Positions 54,738 to 63,933 of a stretch of 64,000 nt of DNA are shown here, one piece after another; position 1 is the first letter of the stretch; every line of letters starts with the position of its first letter. Under the pieces are notes generated by a model. The model was not told the DNA's origin. It was given only the letters and a program-made list of their open reading frames with translations, and searched no databases. The position numbers and the translations under genes were made by a program. The stretch is from UPXZ01 sp964634605. Lineage in GTDB: Bacteria > Bacteroidota > Bacteroidia > Bacteroidales > Paludibacteraceae. The stretch lies in contig CAZWLJ010000007.1 of assembly GCA_964634605.1 (NCBI GenBank), positions 25,473 to 89,472 on the forward strand, given 5' to 3'.

Positions 54738-55828
54738 TGAATAGCGTTATCACATTTATACATAAATACCCTTTCCTCATCATTCTGGTGTCTTTCCTTA
54801 TAGGCTATTTTTTTATGCCTGTAGTGATAAGGATAGCCAAAAAATATAATTTCGTGGTAAGCCCCAATAAAAGAACTTCTCACCAGGGTGAAATACCTAA
54901 TGTTGGTGGTGTCAACATCTTTGTTTCTTTTCTTATAACTGTTTTTCTGTTTTCGTTTGAGGTTTTTTATTCCGTACAATTTACTATTCTGGGCCTTTTT
55001 ATCATACTGATTGTCGGTATTGTTGATGATCTGATCAATATCAAGGTCTCATCCAAACTTTTCGGTGAATTACTGGCCGGTTTCTTCTTGATTGTAATTG
55101 CTGATGTCAGGTTGTCAAATCTGCATGGCTTTCTGGGTGTTTATGAGATTCCGGCGATGTTCAGTTACTTTTTGTCATTCTTTGTTTTCATTGTCATAGT
55201 TAATGCCCTGAATCTGATTGACGGTATCGATGGCCTGGCATCCGGACTTGGTATATTGTATTCCCTTTTCTTTGCCGTGTATTTTCAGCTTATCAAACAT
55301 TCTGATCTTTCAATCACAGCTTATGCTATGGCCGGTTCGCTGATTGTTTTCTTTTTGTACAATGTGTTTTCAGATAACAACAAAATCTTCATGGGTGACT
55401 CCGGTTCACTTTTGCTTGGATATATCTTCAATGTGTTTATTTTCTCGTTTTGCGAAATCAATGCATCCGGAGATTTGCCCGAAAAATTTCGCATGACTGC
55501 CGCTCCGGCTGTAGCTTTCACTGTACTTATTGTCCCGCTTTTCGATACCATCCGTGTAATGATTACACGCATTAAAAAAGGATATTCGCCTTTCAGAGCT
55601 GACCGGAATCACGTTCATCACTTAATGCTGAGTCTGGGATTAAAACATCGTCAGGTAACCTTTATTCTGATGGGCATATCTGTTGGATTTATTATTTTTG
55701 CCATAGCAGGGCGTAACTTACCTAACGGTGTACTCGTGTCTATCGTGCTGATTATCTGCGTTCTGCTTACTAAAATTCTCTGGACGTCAGTGGATAAAAA
55801 TAATAAAAAGAAAATCTCAAATAACTGA
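54737..55828 (+). CDS. WecA/MraY-type undecaprenyl-phosphate GlcNAc-1-phosphate transferase
   Basis: 363 residues with about ten hydrophobic helices. Conserved cytoplasmic loops are VVSPNKRTSHQGEIPNVGGV, VGIVDDLINIKVSSKL (catalytic Asp pair), NALNLIDGIDGLASGLG, FMGDSGSLLLGY and RADRNHVHHLMLSLGL (the His-rich loop that recognises HexNAc). It transfers a sugar-1-phosphate to undecaprenyl phosphate and so starts surface polysaccharide or glycoprotein chains. It overlaps the dehydratase gene by one base. WecA-type rather than MraY-type because of the DRNHVHH loop. Confidence 0.93.
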   Translation: MNSVITFIHKYPFLIILVSFLIGYFFMPVVIRIAKKYNFVVSPNKRTSHQGEIPNVGGVNIFVSFLITVFLFSFEVFYSVQFTILGLFIILIVGIVDDLINIKVSSKLFGELLAGFFLIVIADVRLSNLHGFLGVYEIPAMFSYFLSFFVFIVIVNALNLIDGIDGLASGLGILYSLFFAVYFQLIKHSDLSITAYAMAGSLIVFFLYNVFSDNNKIFMGDSGSLLLGYIFNVFIFSFCEINASGDLPEKFRMTAAPAVAFTVLIVPLFDTIRVMITRIKKGYSPFRADRNHVHHLMLSLGLKHRQVTFILMGISVGFIIFAIAGRNLPNGVLVSIVLIICVLLTKILWTSVDKNNKKKISNN

Positions 55829-55848
55829 AGTGTAATAACCGGGTTGAT

Positions 55849-57792
55849 ATGATTTCCATCGAACAACTTACCGTAGAGTTTGGCGGCTCGCCGCTTTTTG
55901 ACAATATTGGCTTTCTTGTCAACCCCAAAGATAAAATTGCACTTGTTGGGAAAAACGGTGCGGGCAAAACAACCCTGCTCAAACTTATTGCCGGAAAACA
56001 AAATCCTACCAGGGGAAAAATCATCATTCCGGCCGATATGACCATTGGATATCTTCCGCAACACATGATTCATGCCGGGGGAACAACCGTGATGCAGGAA
56101 GCCGAAAAAGCATTTGAACATATCACGGAAGTACAGCAGGCGATTGAAAAATATGCCCTTGAATTAGCTGTAAGAACAGACTACAACAGCGCTGAGTACC
56201 TTCAGATTATCGAAAAACATAGCCGCGCCAGCGAACATTTTAACATAATCAATCCCGGTAATTTCCAGGCAGAAATCGAAAAAACACTTTTGGGACTCGG
56301 TTTTCTGCGGCAGGATTTCGGGCGTCAATGCTCTGAATTCAGCGGAGGATGGAGGATGCGGATTGAACTGGCAAAAATCCTCCTTCAGGACCCTGATGTG
56401 CTCTTGCTCGACGAACCAACTAACCACCTGGATATTGAAAGTATTCAGTGGCTTGAAAATTTTCTGACAACTTCATCCAGTGCCGTGCTCCTTGTCTCCC
56501 ACGACCGTGCATTTATAGATGCCGTTACGAGCCGGACGATTGAAATTTCGCTTGGAAAAATTTACGATTACAGCGTCAATTATTCCAAATACGTCGAACT
56601 GCGAAAAGAACGCCACGAACAACAGGTGAGGGCATACGAAAATCAACAAAAACTCATTCAGGATACCGAAGATTTTATCGAACGGTTCCGCTATAAAGCT
56701 ACGAAAGCTGTTCAGGTTCAGTCACGTATCAAACAGCTCGAAAAAATTGAGCGCATTGAAGTGGATCTGGAAGATAACTCCAGTCTGCGGTTGAAATTTC
56801 CGCCTTCACCGCGTTCGGGATCAATCCCGGTGGAGATTGAAGATTTATCCAAAGCATACGGCAGTCATCTGGTACTCGATAAAGTTGGACTCATTGTGAA
56901 CCGGGGAGAGAAAGTGGCTTTCGTAGGCAAAAACGGCGAAGGTAAATCAACACTGGTAAAATGCATTCTGGATGAAATAAGCTATACAGGCAAACTGAAA
57001 CTGGGACATAACGTGAAAATCGGGTATTTTGCCCAGAATCAGGCCTCACTGCTGGATGAAAGTCTGACTGTATTCCAGACCATTGATAATGTGGCAACAG
57101 GAGATATCCGCACCAAAATCCGCGATATTCTGGGCGCATTCATGTTTGGCGGTGAAGCGTCCGACAAAAAAGTAAAAGTACTTTCGGGTGGTGAAAGAAG
57201 CCGACTGGCTATGATTCGTTTACTGCTCGAACCTGTAAATCTTCTGATTCTCGATGAGCCCACAAACCACCTGGATATGCGCTCCAAGGATGTGCTGAAA
57301 GAAGCCATCAGAGCATTTGACGGAACAGCCATAGTTGTATCGCACGACCGTGAATTTCTCGATGGCCTGGTTACCAAAGTCTATGAATTCGGCAATAAGA
57401 AAGTACGCGAACACATGGGAGGAATTTATGAATTCCTTAAAAAGAAGAAAATCGAAAACCTGAATGAGCTTGGCTTAAGTCAATCCCAATCTTCTGCGAA
57501 TACCGTGAATGCTGAAAAGGAAGTTTCTGAAAACAAACTGTCATACGAAGCCCGAAAAGAACAGAACAAAAAAATCCGCAAAGCCGAAAAAGAAGTTGAA
57601 TTGGCTGAGAATGCCGTGGAAAAGCTCGAAAATGAAATTGACGGGTTGCAATCGCAACTTGAAAACCCTGAAAAAGCTTCCGATCCACAGTTCATTCTGC
57701 TGCTGCAGAAAAAACAACGGGAACTGGAACAGAAAATGTATGAATGGGAAATTCTGGCTGAAGAACTGGAAGCGCTGAATTCAGTTAACTGA
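55849..57792 (+). CDS. ABC-F family ATPase (Uup/YdiF-like)
   Basis: 647 residues with two ABC domains: Walker A GKNGAGKTTLL (near 37) and GKNGEGKSTLV (near 367), signatures FSGGWRMRIELAK and LSGGERSRLAMIR, Walker B VLLLDEPTNHLD and LILDEPTNHLD. A linker with RYKATKAVQVQSRIKQLEKIE joins the domains, and the C-terminal 90 residues are a charged coiled coil (KIRKAEKEVELAENAVEKLE). There are no membrane segments, as in ABC-F translation factors. It differs from EttA by the linker and the coiled-coil tail; the subgroup is uncertain. It is 20 bases after the transferase gene. Confidence 0.9.
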   Translation: MISIEQLTVEFGGSPLFDNIGFLVNPKDKIALVGKNGAGKTTLLKLIAGKQNPTRGKIIIPADMTIGYLPQHMIHAGGTTVMQEAEKAFEHITEVQQAIEKYALELAVRTDYNSAEYLQIIEKHSRASEHFNIINPGNFQAEIEKTLLGLGFLRQDFGRQCSEFSGGWRMRIELAKILLQDPDVLLLDEPTNHLDIESIQWLENFLTTSSSAVLLVSHDRAFIDAVTSRTIEISLGKIYDYSVNYSKYVELRKERHEQQVRAYENQQKLIQDTEDFIERFRYKATKAVQVQSRIKQLEKIERIEVDLEDNSSLRLKFPPSPRSGSIPVEIEDLSKAYGSHLVLDKVGLIVNRGEKVAFVGKNGEGKSTLVKCILDEISYTGKLKLGHNVKIGYFAQNQASLLDESLTVFQTIDNVATGDIRTKIRDILGAFMFGGEASDKKVKVLSGGERSRLAMIRLLLEPVNLLILDEPTNHLDMRSKDVLKEAIRAFDGTAIVVSHDREFLDGLVTKVYEFGNKKVREHMGGIYEFLKKKKIENLNELGLSQSQSSANTVNAEKEVSENKLSYEARKEQNKKIRKAEKEVELAENAVEKLENEIDGLQSQLENPEKASDPQFILLLQKKQRELEQKMYEWEILAEELEALNSVN

Positions 57793-57856
57793 CGGAGAAA
57801 ATCCCCGCCAACATAGTATAGCAACCATATTTGTTCAAAAATGACAAAGCAAATTC

Positions 57857-58621
57857 ATGGACAATAATTATCAGAACATCCAAAACTCCGGTCATGCTAA
57901 ACAACATTCAGGGCGAAAGGGATTTCTATACCTTATCCCCACTACGCTCGGAGATACGGATGATTTTAATAAAATTCTCCCTTCAGGAAATGTTGAAATC
58001 ATCTCGTCGATAAATTTTTTTATCGTTGAAAACATACGCACAGCACGTCGTTTTCTGAAAAAAGTGAATCCCGGAATCAACATCGGCGAACTGACTTTTT
58101 TTGAACTGAATCAGCATACTAAACACGATGAAATAGCTCAATTCCTGATGCCGATCAAAACAGGCTACGATATGGGAGTAATTTCGGAAGCGGGCTGCCC
58201 TGCTGTGGCCGATCCGGGAGCCGATTTGGTGTCGCTGGCTCAGGAGCAGGGCTTTCGGGTGATACCGATGGTAGGTCCGTCGTCAATTTTGCTTTCGCTG
58301 ATGGCATCCGGATTCAATGGACAGAGTTTTACCTTCCTGGGCTATCTTCCTGTGCAACAAGTTGATAGAATGAAAGTTCTGAAAAAGATGGAAAGCCGGG
58401 TATATTCAGAAAATCAAACACAGATTTTCATCGAAACCCCTTACCGCAACATGAAAATGCTGGATGATATCCTTGCCACCTGTCAGCCGAATACCAAACT
58501 TTGCATTGCTGCTGATATCACACTCCAAAGTGAATTTATCCAGACAAAACCGGTTTCAGCATGGAAAAAACAAAAACCGGATTTGAACAAACGTCCATGC
58601 ATATTTTTGCTTTTCAGATAG
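57857..58621 (+). CDS. RsmI-like SAM-dependent methyltransferase (tetrapyrrole methylase fold)
   Basis: 254 residues. GFLYLIPTTLGD replaces the usual LYVVATPIGNL start; VENIRTARRFLKK, MGVISEAGCPAVADPGADLVSLAQ and VIPMVGPSSILLSLMASGFNGQSFTFLGYLP (here in two pieces) are the RsmI family landmarks, and IFIETPYRNMKML lies near the end. The classic RsmI methylates 16S rRNA C1402 on the ribose. This is the shorter paralog common in Bacteroidota, so the exact target is uncertain. It has no signal peptide. Confidence 0.85.
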   Translation: MDNNYQNIQNSGHAKQHSGRKGFLYLIPTTLGDTDDFNKILPSGNVEIISSINFFIVENIRTARRFLKKVNPGINIGELTFFELNQHTKHDEIAQFLMPIKTGYDMGVISEAGCPAVADPGADLVSLAQEQGFRVIPMVGPSSILLSLMASGFNGQSFTFLGYLPVQQVDRMKVLKKMESRVYSENQTQIFIETPYRNMKMLDDILATCQPNTKLCIAADITLQSEFIQTKPVSAWKKQKPDLNKRPCIFLLFR

Positions 58622-58670
58622 GAACTGCACAAATTGTGGGTAAGTGTGCATAATAATCTAAATATTTATT

Positions 58671-58678
58671 TACCTTTG
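58671..58678 (+). promoter_or_regulatory. Candidate -7 box upstream of the AMP-forming ligase gene
   Basis: TACCTTTG is a full match to TAnnTTTG, 36 bases before the start at 58714. A TGTG at 58645-58648 may be a poor -33 box. Confidence 0.45.
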
Positions 58679-58713
58679 CACGCGTTTTCACTCTTGCTGA
58701 AGATATTACAAAA

Positions 58714-60375
58714 ATGCATAGAAAAATTATACCATCACCTCTAACCCTCAAATCGTTAATCGAATACTCTGTCGGTAATTTTGCCGATTGTATTTCTGTA
58801 TCTTACGTTGATGGGATTCCGCTGACATACAGGCAACTGGGTGATAAGATTGAAGAATTTGCCTCGCTGTTGTTCTCTTTTGGATTGAAAAAAGGAGACC
58901 GTGTAGCTCTCTATTCGCATAATATGCCTAATTGGGTCGTTGCATATTTTTCTGTAGTTTCAAAGGGATTGGTAATAGTACCTGTTTTGCCCGATTTCAC
59001 TTCCGAAGAAGTTGAAAATGTGTTGGTTCATTCTGAATCCAAAGTACTCATAGTGAGCGAAAGGTTATTTCCTAAAATCAGTCATATTGAAACTTCGGAT
59101 CTGATTACCAAAATTATACTCGATGATTTATCGGTTTCGGGTAAGGTGCCAATAAACAATGCTAAAACTGAAAATGACACTGAAATCGTTGTGGATGAAG
59201 ACGATATAGCTGCCATTATTTATACATCGGGTACTACCGGACGATCAAAAGGGGTTGTCTTACAGCATAAAAGTATCACGTTTGTAGCCATGCAGTCGTA
59301 CACTGTCCAGCCCATCAATCACCACGATGTATTTCTCTCGTTTCTGCCGCTTTCACACACATACGAAAATTCCATCGGGATGCTTTATCCCATTATGTAC
59401 GGTTCTTCCATCTATTTTCTGGAAAAACCCCCGACAGCTCCGGTATTAATTGCCGCCATGCAAAAAATCAAGCCTACCATGATGCTTTCGGTACCATTGA
59501 TAATGGAAAAACTGTATAAAAATCAGGTATATCTGAAATTCAGAACTTCAATGTTGAAAAGAATGGTGTACCGGACTCCTGTAACCCGAAGAATTATCCA
59601 TTACATAGCCGGAAGGAAATTATATAAAACCTTTGGTGGAAGGTTGATTTTTTTTGGTATTGGTGGTGCAAAACTCGATTATTACGTCGAACGTTTTTTG
59701 AAAGAAGCTAAATTTCCCTATGCAATAGGTTACGGACTCACCGAAACTGCTCCACTACTGGCAGGAGCTGCTCCCAACCAGACTAAACTGCAATCTGCCG
59801 GATATGCACTGGAAGGGGTAGAACTCAGAATCAACGAACCTGACGGTATGGGAATTGGTGAAATATGGGCTAAAGGACCCAATGTGATGCTCGAATATTA
59901 TAAGAATCCGGAGGCTACTGCCGAAGTGCTGACTCCTGATAATTGGTTCCGTACAGGTGATCTGGGGCAGTTTGACAAGAAGAAACGGCTGTACATCAAA
60001 GGTCGCCTCAAAAATACGATTATTGGAGCAAGCGGCGAAAATATTTACCCCGAAGACATCGAGTCAATCATCAACAACTCGGCTTATGTGTCTGAATCTC
60101 TGGTAATAGAAGAAGATGGATTTTTAGTGGCAAAAATCCTGATTGATCTGGAACAGGCCGAAAAGAGTATCGAACATTTCAAAACCATTATCGAAGAAAA
60201 AAAGGAACACTATCATGAATGGAAAAATCATCTGAGAAAAGAATTTAATTCAAAACTTGGAAGATCATCACAGATTAACAGGATCGATATCATGGAAGAG
60301 CCTTTCGAGAAAACAGCTTCACAAAAAATTAAGCGGTTCAGATATCAGAAAGTGAAAACAAAAAAAGTAAAATAA
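58714..60375 (+). CDS. AMP-forming acyl-CoA synthetase family protein
   Basis: 553 residues of the ANL superfamily: P-loop-like IIYTSGTTGRSKGVV, FLPLSHTYENSIGM, GYGLTETAPLLAGA, WFRTGDLGQFDKKKRLYIKGR (motifs for adenylation), and a C-terminal lysine in EKTASQKIKRF that should complete the adenylate reaction. Long-chain fatty acid-CoA ligase is the likeliest role, but the substrate pocket cannot be judged. It ends convergent to the thiamin receptor gene, with a terminator between. Confidence 0.88.
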   Translation: MHRKIIPSPLTLKSLIEYSVGNFADCISVSYVDGIPLTYRQLGDKIEEFASLLFSFGLKKGDRVALYSHNMPNWVVAYFSVVSKGLVIVPVLPDFTSEEVENVLVHSESKVLIVSERLFPKISHIETSDLITKIILDDLSVSGKVPINNAKTENDTEIVVDEDDIAAIIYTSGTTGRSKGVVLQHKSITFVAMQSYTVQPINHHDVFLSFLPLSHTYENSIGMLYPIMYGSSIYFLEKPPTAPVLIAAMQKIKPTMMLSVPLIMEKLYKNQVYLKFRTSMLKRMVYRTPVTRRIIHYIAGRKLYKTFGGRLIFFGIGGAKLDYYVERFLKEAKFPYAIGYGLTETAPLLAGAAPNQTKLQSAGYALEGVELRINEPDGMGIGEIWAKGPNVMLEYYKNPEATAEVLTPDNWFRTGDLGQFDKKKRLYIKGRLKNTIIGASGENIYPEDIESIINNSAYVSESLVIEEDGFLVAKILIDLEQAEKSIEHFKTIIEEKKEHYHEWKNHLRKEFNSKLGRSSQINRIDIMEEPFEKTASQKIKRFRYQKVKTKKVK

Positions 60376-60392
60376 CTATACAAACCAAAAAA

Positions 60393-60427
60393 CGTCACCC
60401 GTTTAATCAGGTGACATTTTTTTTTGA
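60393..60427. terminator. Terminator between convergent genes
   Basis: A six-to-seven-pair stem (60394-60399 with 60410-60415) and a long T run to 60427 serve the + strand ligase gene; A-rich sequence on the left may let it work for the - strand gene as well. Confidence 0.65.
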
Positions 60428-60468
60428 TAAAATTGTACCCGGAATGTGCTCATCTGGCGTGTGGTTTT

Positions 60469-62883
60469 TTAAATTCGGATTGTAGTTGAAAATAAGAAAT
60501 GAATGCCTGCCTGTGGAAAATACCGTTTTTCATTTATTCGCTTCCCATCCAGATAGTAAGTGTACCAGTTGTAACCATTCGTTTCATATTTCGTATCGAA
60601 CAGGTTGTTTATCAGCAGGTTGAAGTCTAATGATTTTATTCTTTTCATTTTCCACGAATAACCCAGGCGCAGGTTGTTTACAAAGTAAGCATCGATGCTG
60701 CGGTTCAAATCCGACGTGTTATCAAGATATTGAAGCCCTGCATACGTGGAATACAATGCAACTTCAAAGTTACCGTCATTGTAGCTTACAATGCTGTTAG
60801 CTACCACATCAGGTGAATACGATATGTTCGTTGTTTCAAAGAAATTTTCTTTCGTTCCGGTGAAGTTCCAGTCTGCATCGTACTGGTCTGCATATTCTGT
60901 AAAATTCCTGATCTTGTTTTGGCTCAGATTCAAATTCACATCCCAGCGAAGCCCGTTCAGTATTTTCACACCAGCCAATAGTTCTATTCCTGCCCGATAA
61001 CTGTCGGCAATGTTTGAAGTCAGCATTTCGCCGATTTCGCTAATTTTCCCGTTCAGAATCAGCTGGTTTTTGTACTTCATATAATACAGATTGGCTCCGG
61101 CGCTAAAACCCGACGACTGAAATTTGTAACCCGCTTCTGTATCGTAAAGACACTCGCTTGTAGGTTTGTCGTTCGGTCCGGCATCGGTGTAGTTGTTCCG
61201 GTTTGGTTCGCGGTTGGCAATAGCAAAAGATGCAAAAACCAGGTTCTGATGGTCTATCCGGTAGCTCAATCCGGCTTTCGGGTTGAGGAAATGAAATGGT
61301 GCCGGACTGCTCAGATCCCGCATTTCACCTGTGGTTTCATCAAATTTATCATCTTTGCCTCTCATCTGCAGATTAACATAGCGGTATTGCATATCGGCAA
61401 ATGCTGTCAGATTATCAGCGATTTCGTAGTTGATTTTTGCAAAGATATTGGCATCGGTTTTTGTGCTTTTGCTGAAATAATATGGATGCTGAGGCATCAG
61501 ATTGTTGGCTTGACGTGCCCATATCACATTTCCGAAATGTTTTCCGAAATATTTACTGGCTCCGCCACCAAGTGTAATCCGGAGCTTGTTCTTGTTGAAA
61601 TTAACCGAAAAAGTTGCTCCGCCAAAATGATTGTCGAGCCATTTCTGACGGATCAAATCAGTTTCCTGCATTGTTTTGCCTTCCACAACTGCCGGAGTCA
61701 GCAGATATTCCTCATATTTACGCCTTTCTTTTAATTCTTCGTAAAAACCCACGCCACGTGTGTAATGCAGCGCTCCGTTCACGTTGATTTGCCCGCTGAA
61801 CGAATGTGTCAGGTGCAGCTGGTAGTGAGTCTGATTGTAGTTGTCCGTCTGATTATCGTAGAACTGGATTTTTCCACCGGCATCAGTGTATTTTCCAAGT
61901 TCGTTATAGGTGCGTTCGTGGTTATCCAGGTCAACACCATTCCACGCCTGATACGTTTTTTCTTTTCCGCCAAATGTTATCAGCTTTACCATCGTGTTGT
62001 CGCCGTAATATCCCGCCGAAATGAAATACGATTTCATATCCACAGAAGCACGATCGATAAATCCGTCGGAAATCAAACCAGAAAGCCGAATATCAGCTGC
62101 AAAGCTGTTGATTAGCCCGGTTCCCGCTTTCACGCTGTTTCTCAGGGTTCCGAAAGATCCCGCAGAAAATCCTGCTTCTGCGTAAGGCAGCGGATTAAAT
62201 ACTTCGGTCTGCATATTGATGCTGGCCCCGAAGGCTGCAGCCCCGTTGGTAGAAGTCCCAACTCCGCGCTGTACCTGCACCGAATTAAGCGAAGATGCAA
62301 AATCGGGCATATTTACAAAGAACACGCTGTGCGATTCGCTGTCATTCAGCGGAATCCCGTTGACAGTGATATTTGTACGGTTGGCATCGGTACCACGTAT
62401 CCTGAAGCCTGTGTAACCAATTCCTGTACCAGCGTCGGACGTTACCAGAAACGATGGTGTCAGCGAAAGCAGGTATGGCAAATCCTGCCCGGTGTTTCGT
62501 TCGTTGATTTTTTCTTTTGTCACATTGGTGAATGCTACAGGTGAGCGGTCGGTTGCACGGGTGGCCGAAACAATGATTTCATCGAGCGAAACTTCTTCAG
62601 TTTCAAGTTTTATCAGTGCTGTTGTTCCTGATTGGATGATTTTTTCTGAATTTCTGTAACCAATGTGTTTGACCAAAACAGAATAAGCGTAATCTGACAG
62701 ATTGGTTAATTCAAATTCACCCTCACGATTTGTAACAACAGTTTGCCGGGTTTGCTTCAGCATAACTGAAGCACCTGCAAGCGGCTCATTTAGTTCGTTG
62801 ATTACTTTTCCGCGAATATGGTTCTGGGCCGAAATGCCGAATGTCAGCAATGTAATCAGAAGACTGATAATTAACTTTCTCAT
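60469..62883 (-). CDS. TonB-dependent receptor under TPP riboswitch control, likely thiamin uptake
   Basis: 804 residues. A Sec signal (GISAQ), a CarboxypepD_reg-like domain (HIRGKVINELNEPLAGASVML, about 22-100), a plug (SLDEIIVSATRATDRSPVAFTNV ... GFRIRGTDANRTNITVNGIPLND, about 105-225) and a 22-strand barrel ending in ...FLFSTTIRI. It is not of the SusC type and has no SusD partner. The upstream TPP riboswitch (62955-63032) shows that it is made when thiamin pyrophosphate is low, so thiamin or a precursor is the probable cargo. Similar receptors have been called OMR1 in thiamin regulon studies. No pnuT or kinase gene sits next to it here. Confidence 0.9.
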   Translation of the reverse strand: MRKLIISLLITLLTFGISAQNHIRGKVINELNEPLAGASVMLKQTRQTVVTNREGEFELTNLSDYAYSVLVKHIGYRNSEKIIQSGTTALIKLETEEVSLDEIIVSATRATDRSPVAFTNVTKEKINERNTGQDLPYLLSLTPSFLVTSDAGTGIGYTGFRIRGTDANRTNITVNGIPLNDSESHSVFFVNMPDFASSLNSVQVQRGVGTSTNGAAAFGASINMQTEVFNPLPYAEAGFSAGSFGTLRNSVKAGTGLINSFAADIRLSGLISDGFIDRASVDMKSYFISAGYYGDNTMVKLITFGGKEKTYQAWNGVDLDNHERTYNELGKYTDAGGKIQFYDNQTDNYNQTHYQLHLTHSFSGQINVNGALHYTRGVGFYEELKERRKYEEYLLTPAVVEGKTMQETDLIRQKWLDNHFGGATFSVNFNKNKLRITLGGGASKYFGKHFGNVIWARQANNLMPQHPYYFSKSTKTDANIFAKINYEIADNLTAFADMQYRYVNLQMRGKDDKFDETTGEMRDLSSPAPFHFLNPKAGLSYRIDHQNLVFASFAIANREPNRNNYTDAGPNDKPTSECLYDTEAGYKFQSSGFSAGANLYYMKYKNQLILNGKISEIGEMLTSNIADSYRAGIELLAGVKILNGLRWDVNLNLSQNKIRNFTEYADQYDADWNFTGTKENFFETTNISYSPDVVANSIVSYNDGNFEVALYSTYAGLQYLDNTSDLNRSIDAYFVNNLRLGYSWKMKRIKSLDFNLLINNLFDTKYETNGYNWYTYYLDGKRINEKRYFPQAGIHFLFSTTIRI

Positions 62884-62954
62884 TATAAATAAATTATAAA
62901 ACTGATAAATTCAATGAGAGAGCCTGAGATGGTTTATATGAGCAATGATTTTAC

Positions 62955-63032
62955 TTTTTCCCTTCCCGGAATTACCCGCGCAGGTTCAAAGGGTATGATC
63001 TCAGCCCGAAATATTAAGGCACCCCCGATAAT
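62955..63032 (-). promoter_or_regulatory. TPP riboswitch (THI box)
   Basis: Read on the - strand the region has GGGGTGCC, then GGGCTGAGATCATACCC, TTTGAACCTG, a short CGCGGG stem part and CCGGGAAGGGAAA, in the order of the TPP aptamer (P2/P3 with CTGAGA, P4/P5 with GAACCTGA-like). It lies 72 bases before the start of the TonB-dependent receptor and 49 after its promoter. The region after the aptamer is AT-rich; the way it switches off expression (terminator or start-site masking) is not obvious. Confidence 0.9.
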
Positions 63033-63080
63033 GGTAAATATATAATGCTTGAAAATCCGAAATGTTCAGTTTTCAGCATG

Positions 63081-63112
63081 CAAAGGTAAAAATAATTCCT
63101 CGGAATTTCAAA
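63081..63112 (-). promoter_or_regulatory. Promoter for the riboswitch-controlled receptor
   Basis: On the - strand, TTTG at 63112-63109 and TACCTTTG at 63088-63081 are 20 bases apart, a full match to the Bacteroidota consensus, and the aptamer starts about 50 bases downstream. The 400-base region 62884-63283 holds this promoter and the riboswitch and no gene. Confidence 0.65.
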
Positions 63113-63283
63113 AAATGAATAAGATGTGATTGATGTTGAACCATTCTTCCGGATGATTGTTTTATCAGGAAAACTGAAATACAGCAAGCAGATGAAACAG
63201 CCATTTGAGATAACTGAATCTTTTTATTGGCAATAAACCGGGATTGCCTGTTTGTTTTGTATGAAAATTAAAATGATAAACAC

Positions 63284-63877
63284 ATGAAAAAATTACTTGT
63301 AATCATGATTTCGGTTATCCTTATAACCGGTTGTTCTGCTTCAAAAAGAAATAATGAGTCAGAAAAAGGTACTGTCACAACTTCAGCAAAGGCTGCTTCT
63401 CAAAATTTTTACAGTTTCAAAGCGTTGAATATGCAGGGCGAAGAAGTCAGTATGGCCGATTTCAGTGGAAAAGTCGTGCTGGTAGTGAATACAGCCAGTA
63501 AATGCGGCTTTACACCTCAGTTTGAAGGGCTCGAAGAGTTGTATAAGAAATACAAAAACCAGGGTTTGGTAATTATTGGATTTCCGAGCAATCAGTTTGG
63601 AAATCAGGATCCGGGAAGCAACCAGCAGATTCTGGAATTTTGTCAGGCAAACTATGGAGTGACTTTCCCCATGTTTGAAAAAACAGATGTGAACGGTGAA
63701 AACGAACATCCTATCTACACATACCTGAAAAATAACATTCCTGATACCGAAGCCACAAACATTAAATGGAATTTCACCAAATTTCTGATCGGAAAAGACG
63801 GTAAACCGCTTAAAAGATACGAGTCAAGAGTGAAACCATCAGATATTGAAGCAGATATAATTGATTTGCTGAAATGA
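63284..63877 (+). CDS. Glutathione peroxidase-family thiol peroxidase, lipoprotein
   Basis: 197 residues. An N-terminal lipoprotein signal (ILITGC) is followed by a short linker and the GPx fold: peroxidatic Cys74 in NTASKCGFTPQF, the conserved Gln in FPSNQFGNQDPG, and the Trp in IKWNFTKFLIGKDG. A second Cys120 (EFCQANYG) may act as resolving cysteine, so it is probably thioredoxin-dependent rather than glutathione-dependent. The lipid anchor places it in the envelope, where it would reduce peroxides. No - or + strand partner is seen. Confidence 0.92.
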   Translation: MKKLLVIMISVILITGCSASKRNNESEKGTVTTSAKAASQNFYSFKALNMQGEEVSMADFSGKVVLVVNTASKCGFTPQFEGLEELYKKYKNQGLVIIGFPSNQFGNQDPGSNQQILEFCQANYGVTFPMFEKTDVNGENEHPIYTYLKNNIPDTEATNIKWNFTKFLIGKDGKPLKRYESRVKPSDIEADIIDLLK

Positions 63878-63901
63878 TTTGATTGTTTTTCAGGTAAAAT
63901 G

Positions 63902-63933
63902 TTTTGAAAATCCGTATTTTTGTCGTAAATTTG
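63902..63933 (+). promoter_or_regulatory. Promoter for a gene beyond the right end
   Basis: TTTTG at 63902-63906 and TAAATTTG at 63926-63933 with a 19-base spacer fit the consensus. A second box, TATTTTTG at 63915-63922, overlaps the spacer. No start codon of a supported gene follows before the window ends. Confidence 0.5.

Noticed and set aside
60376..60468. Small RNA between convergent genes
   Set aside because: The hairpin with T run is explained as a terminator; no promoter was seen.
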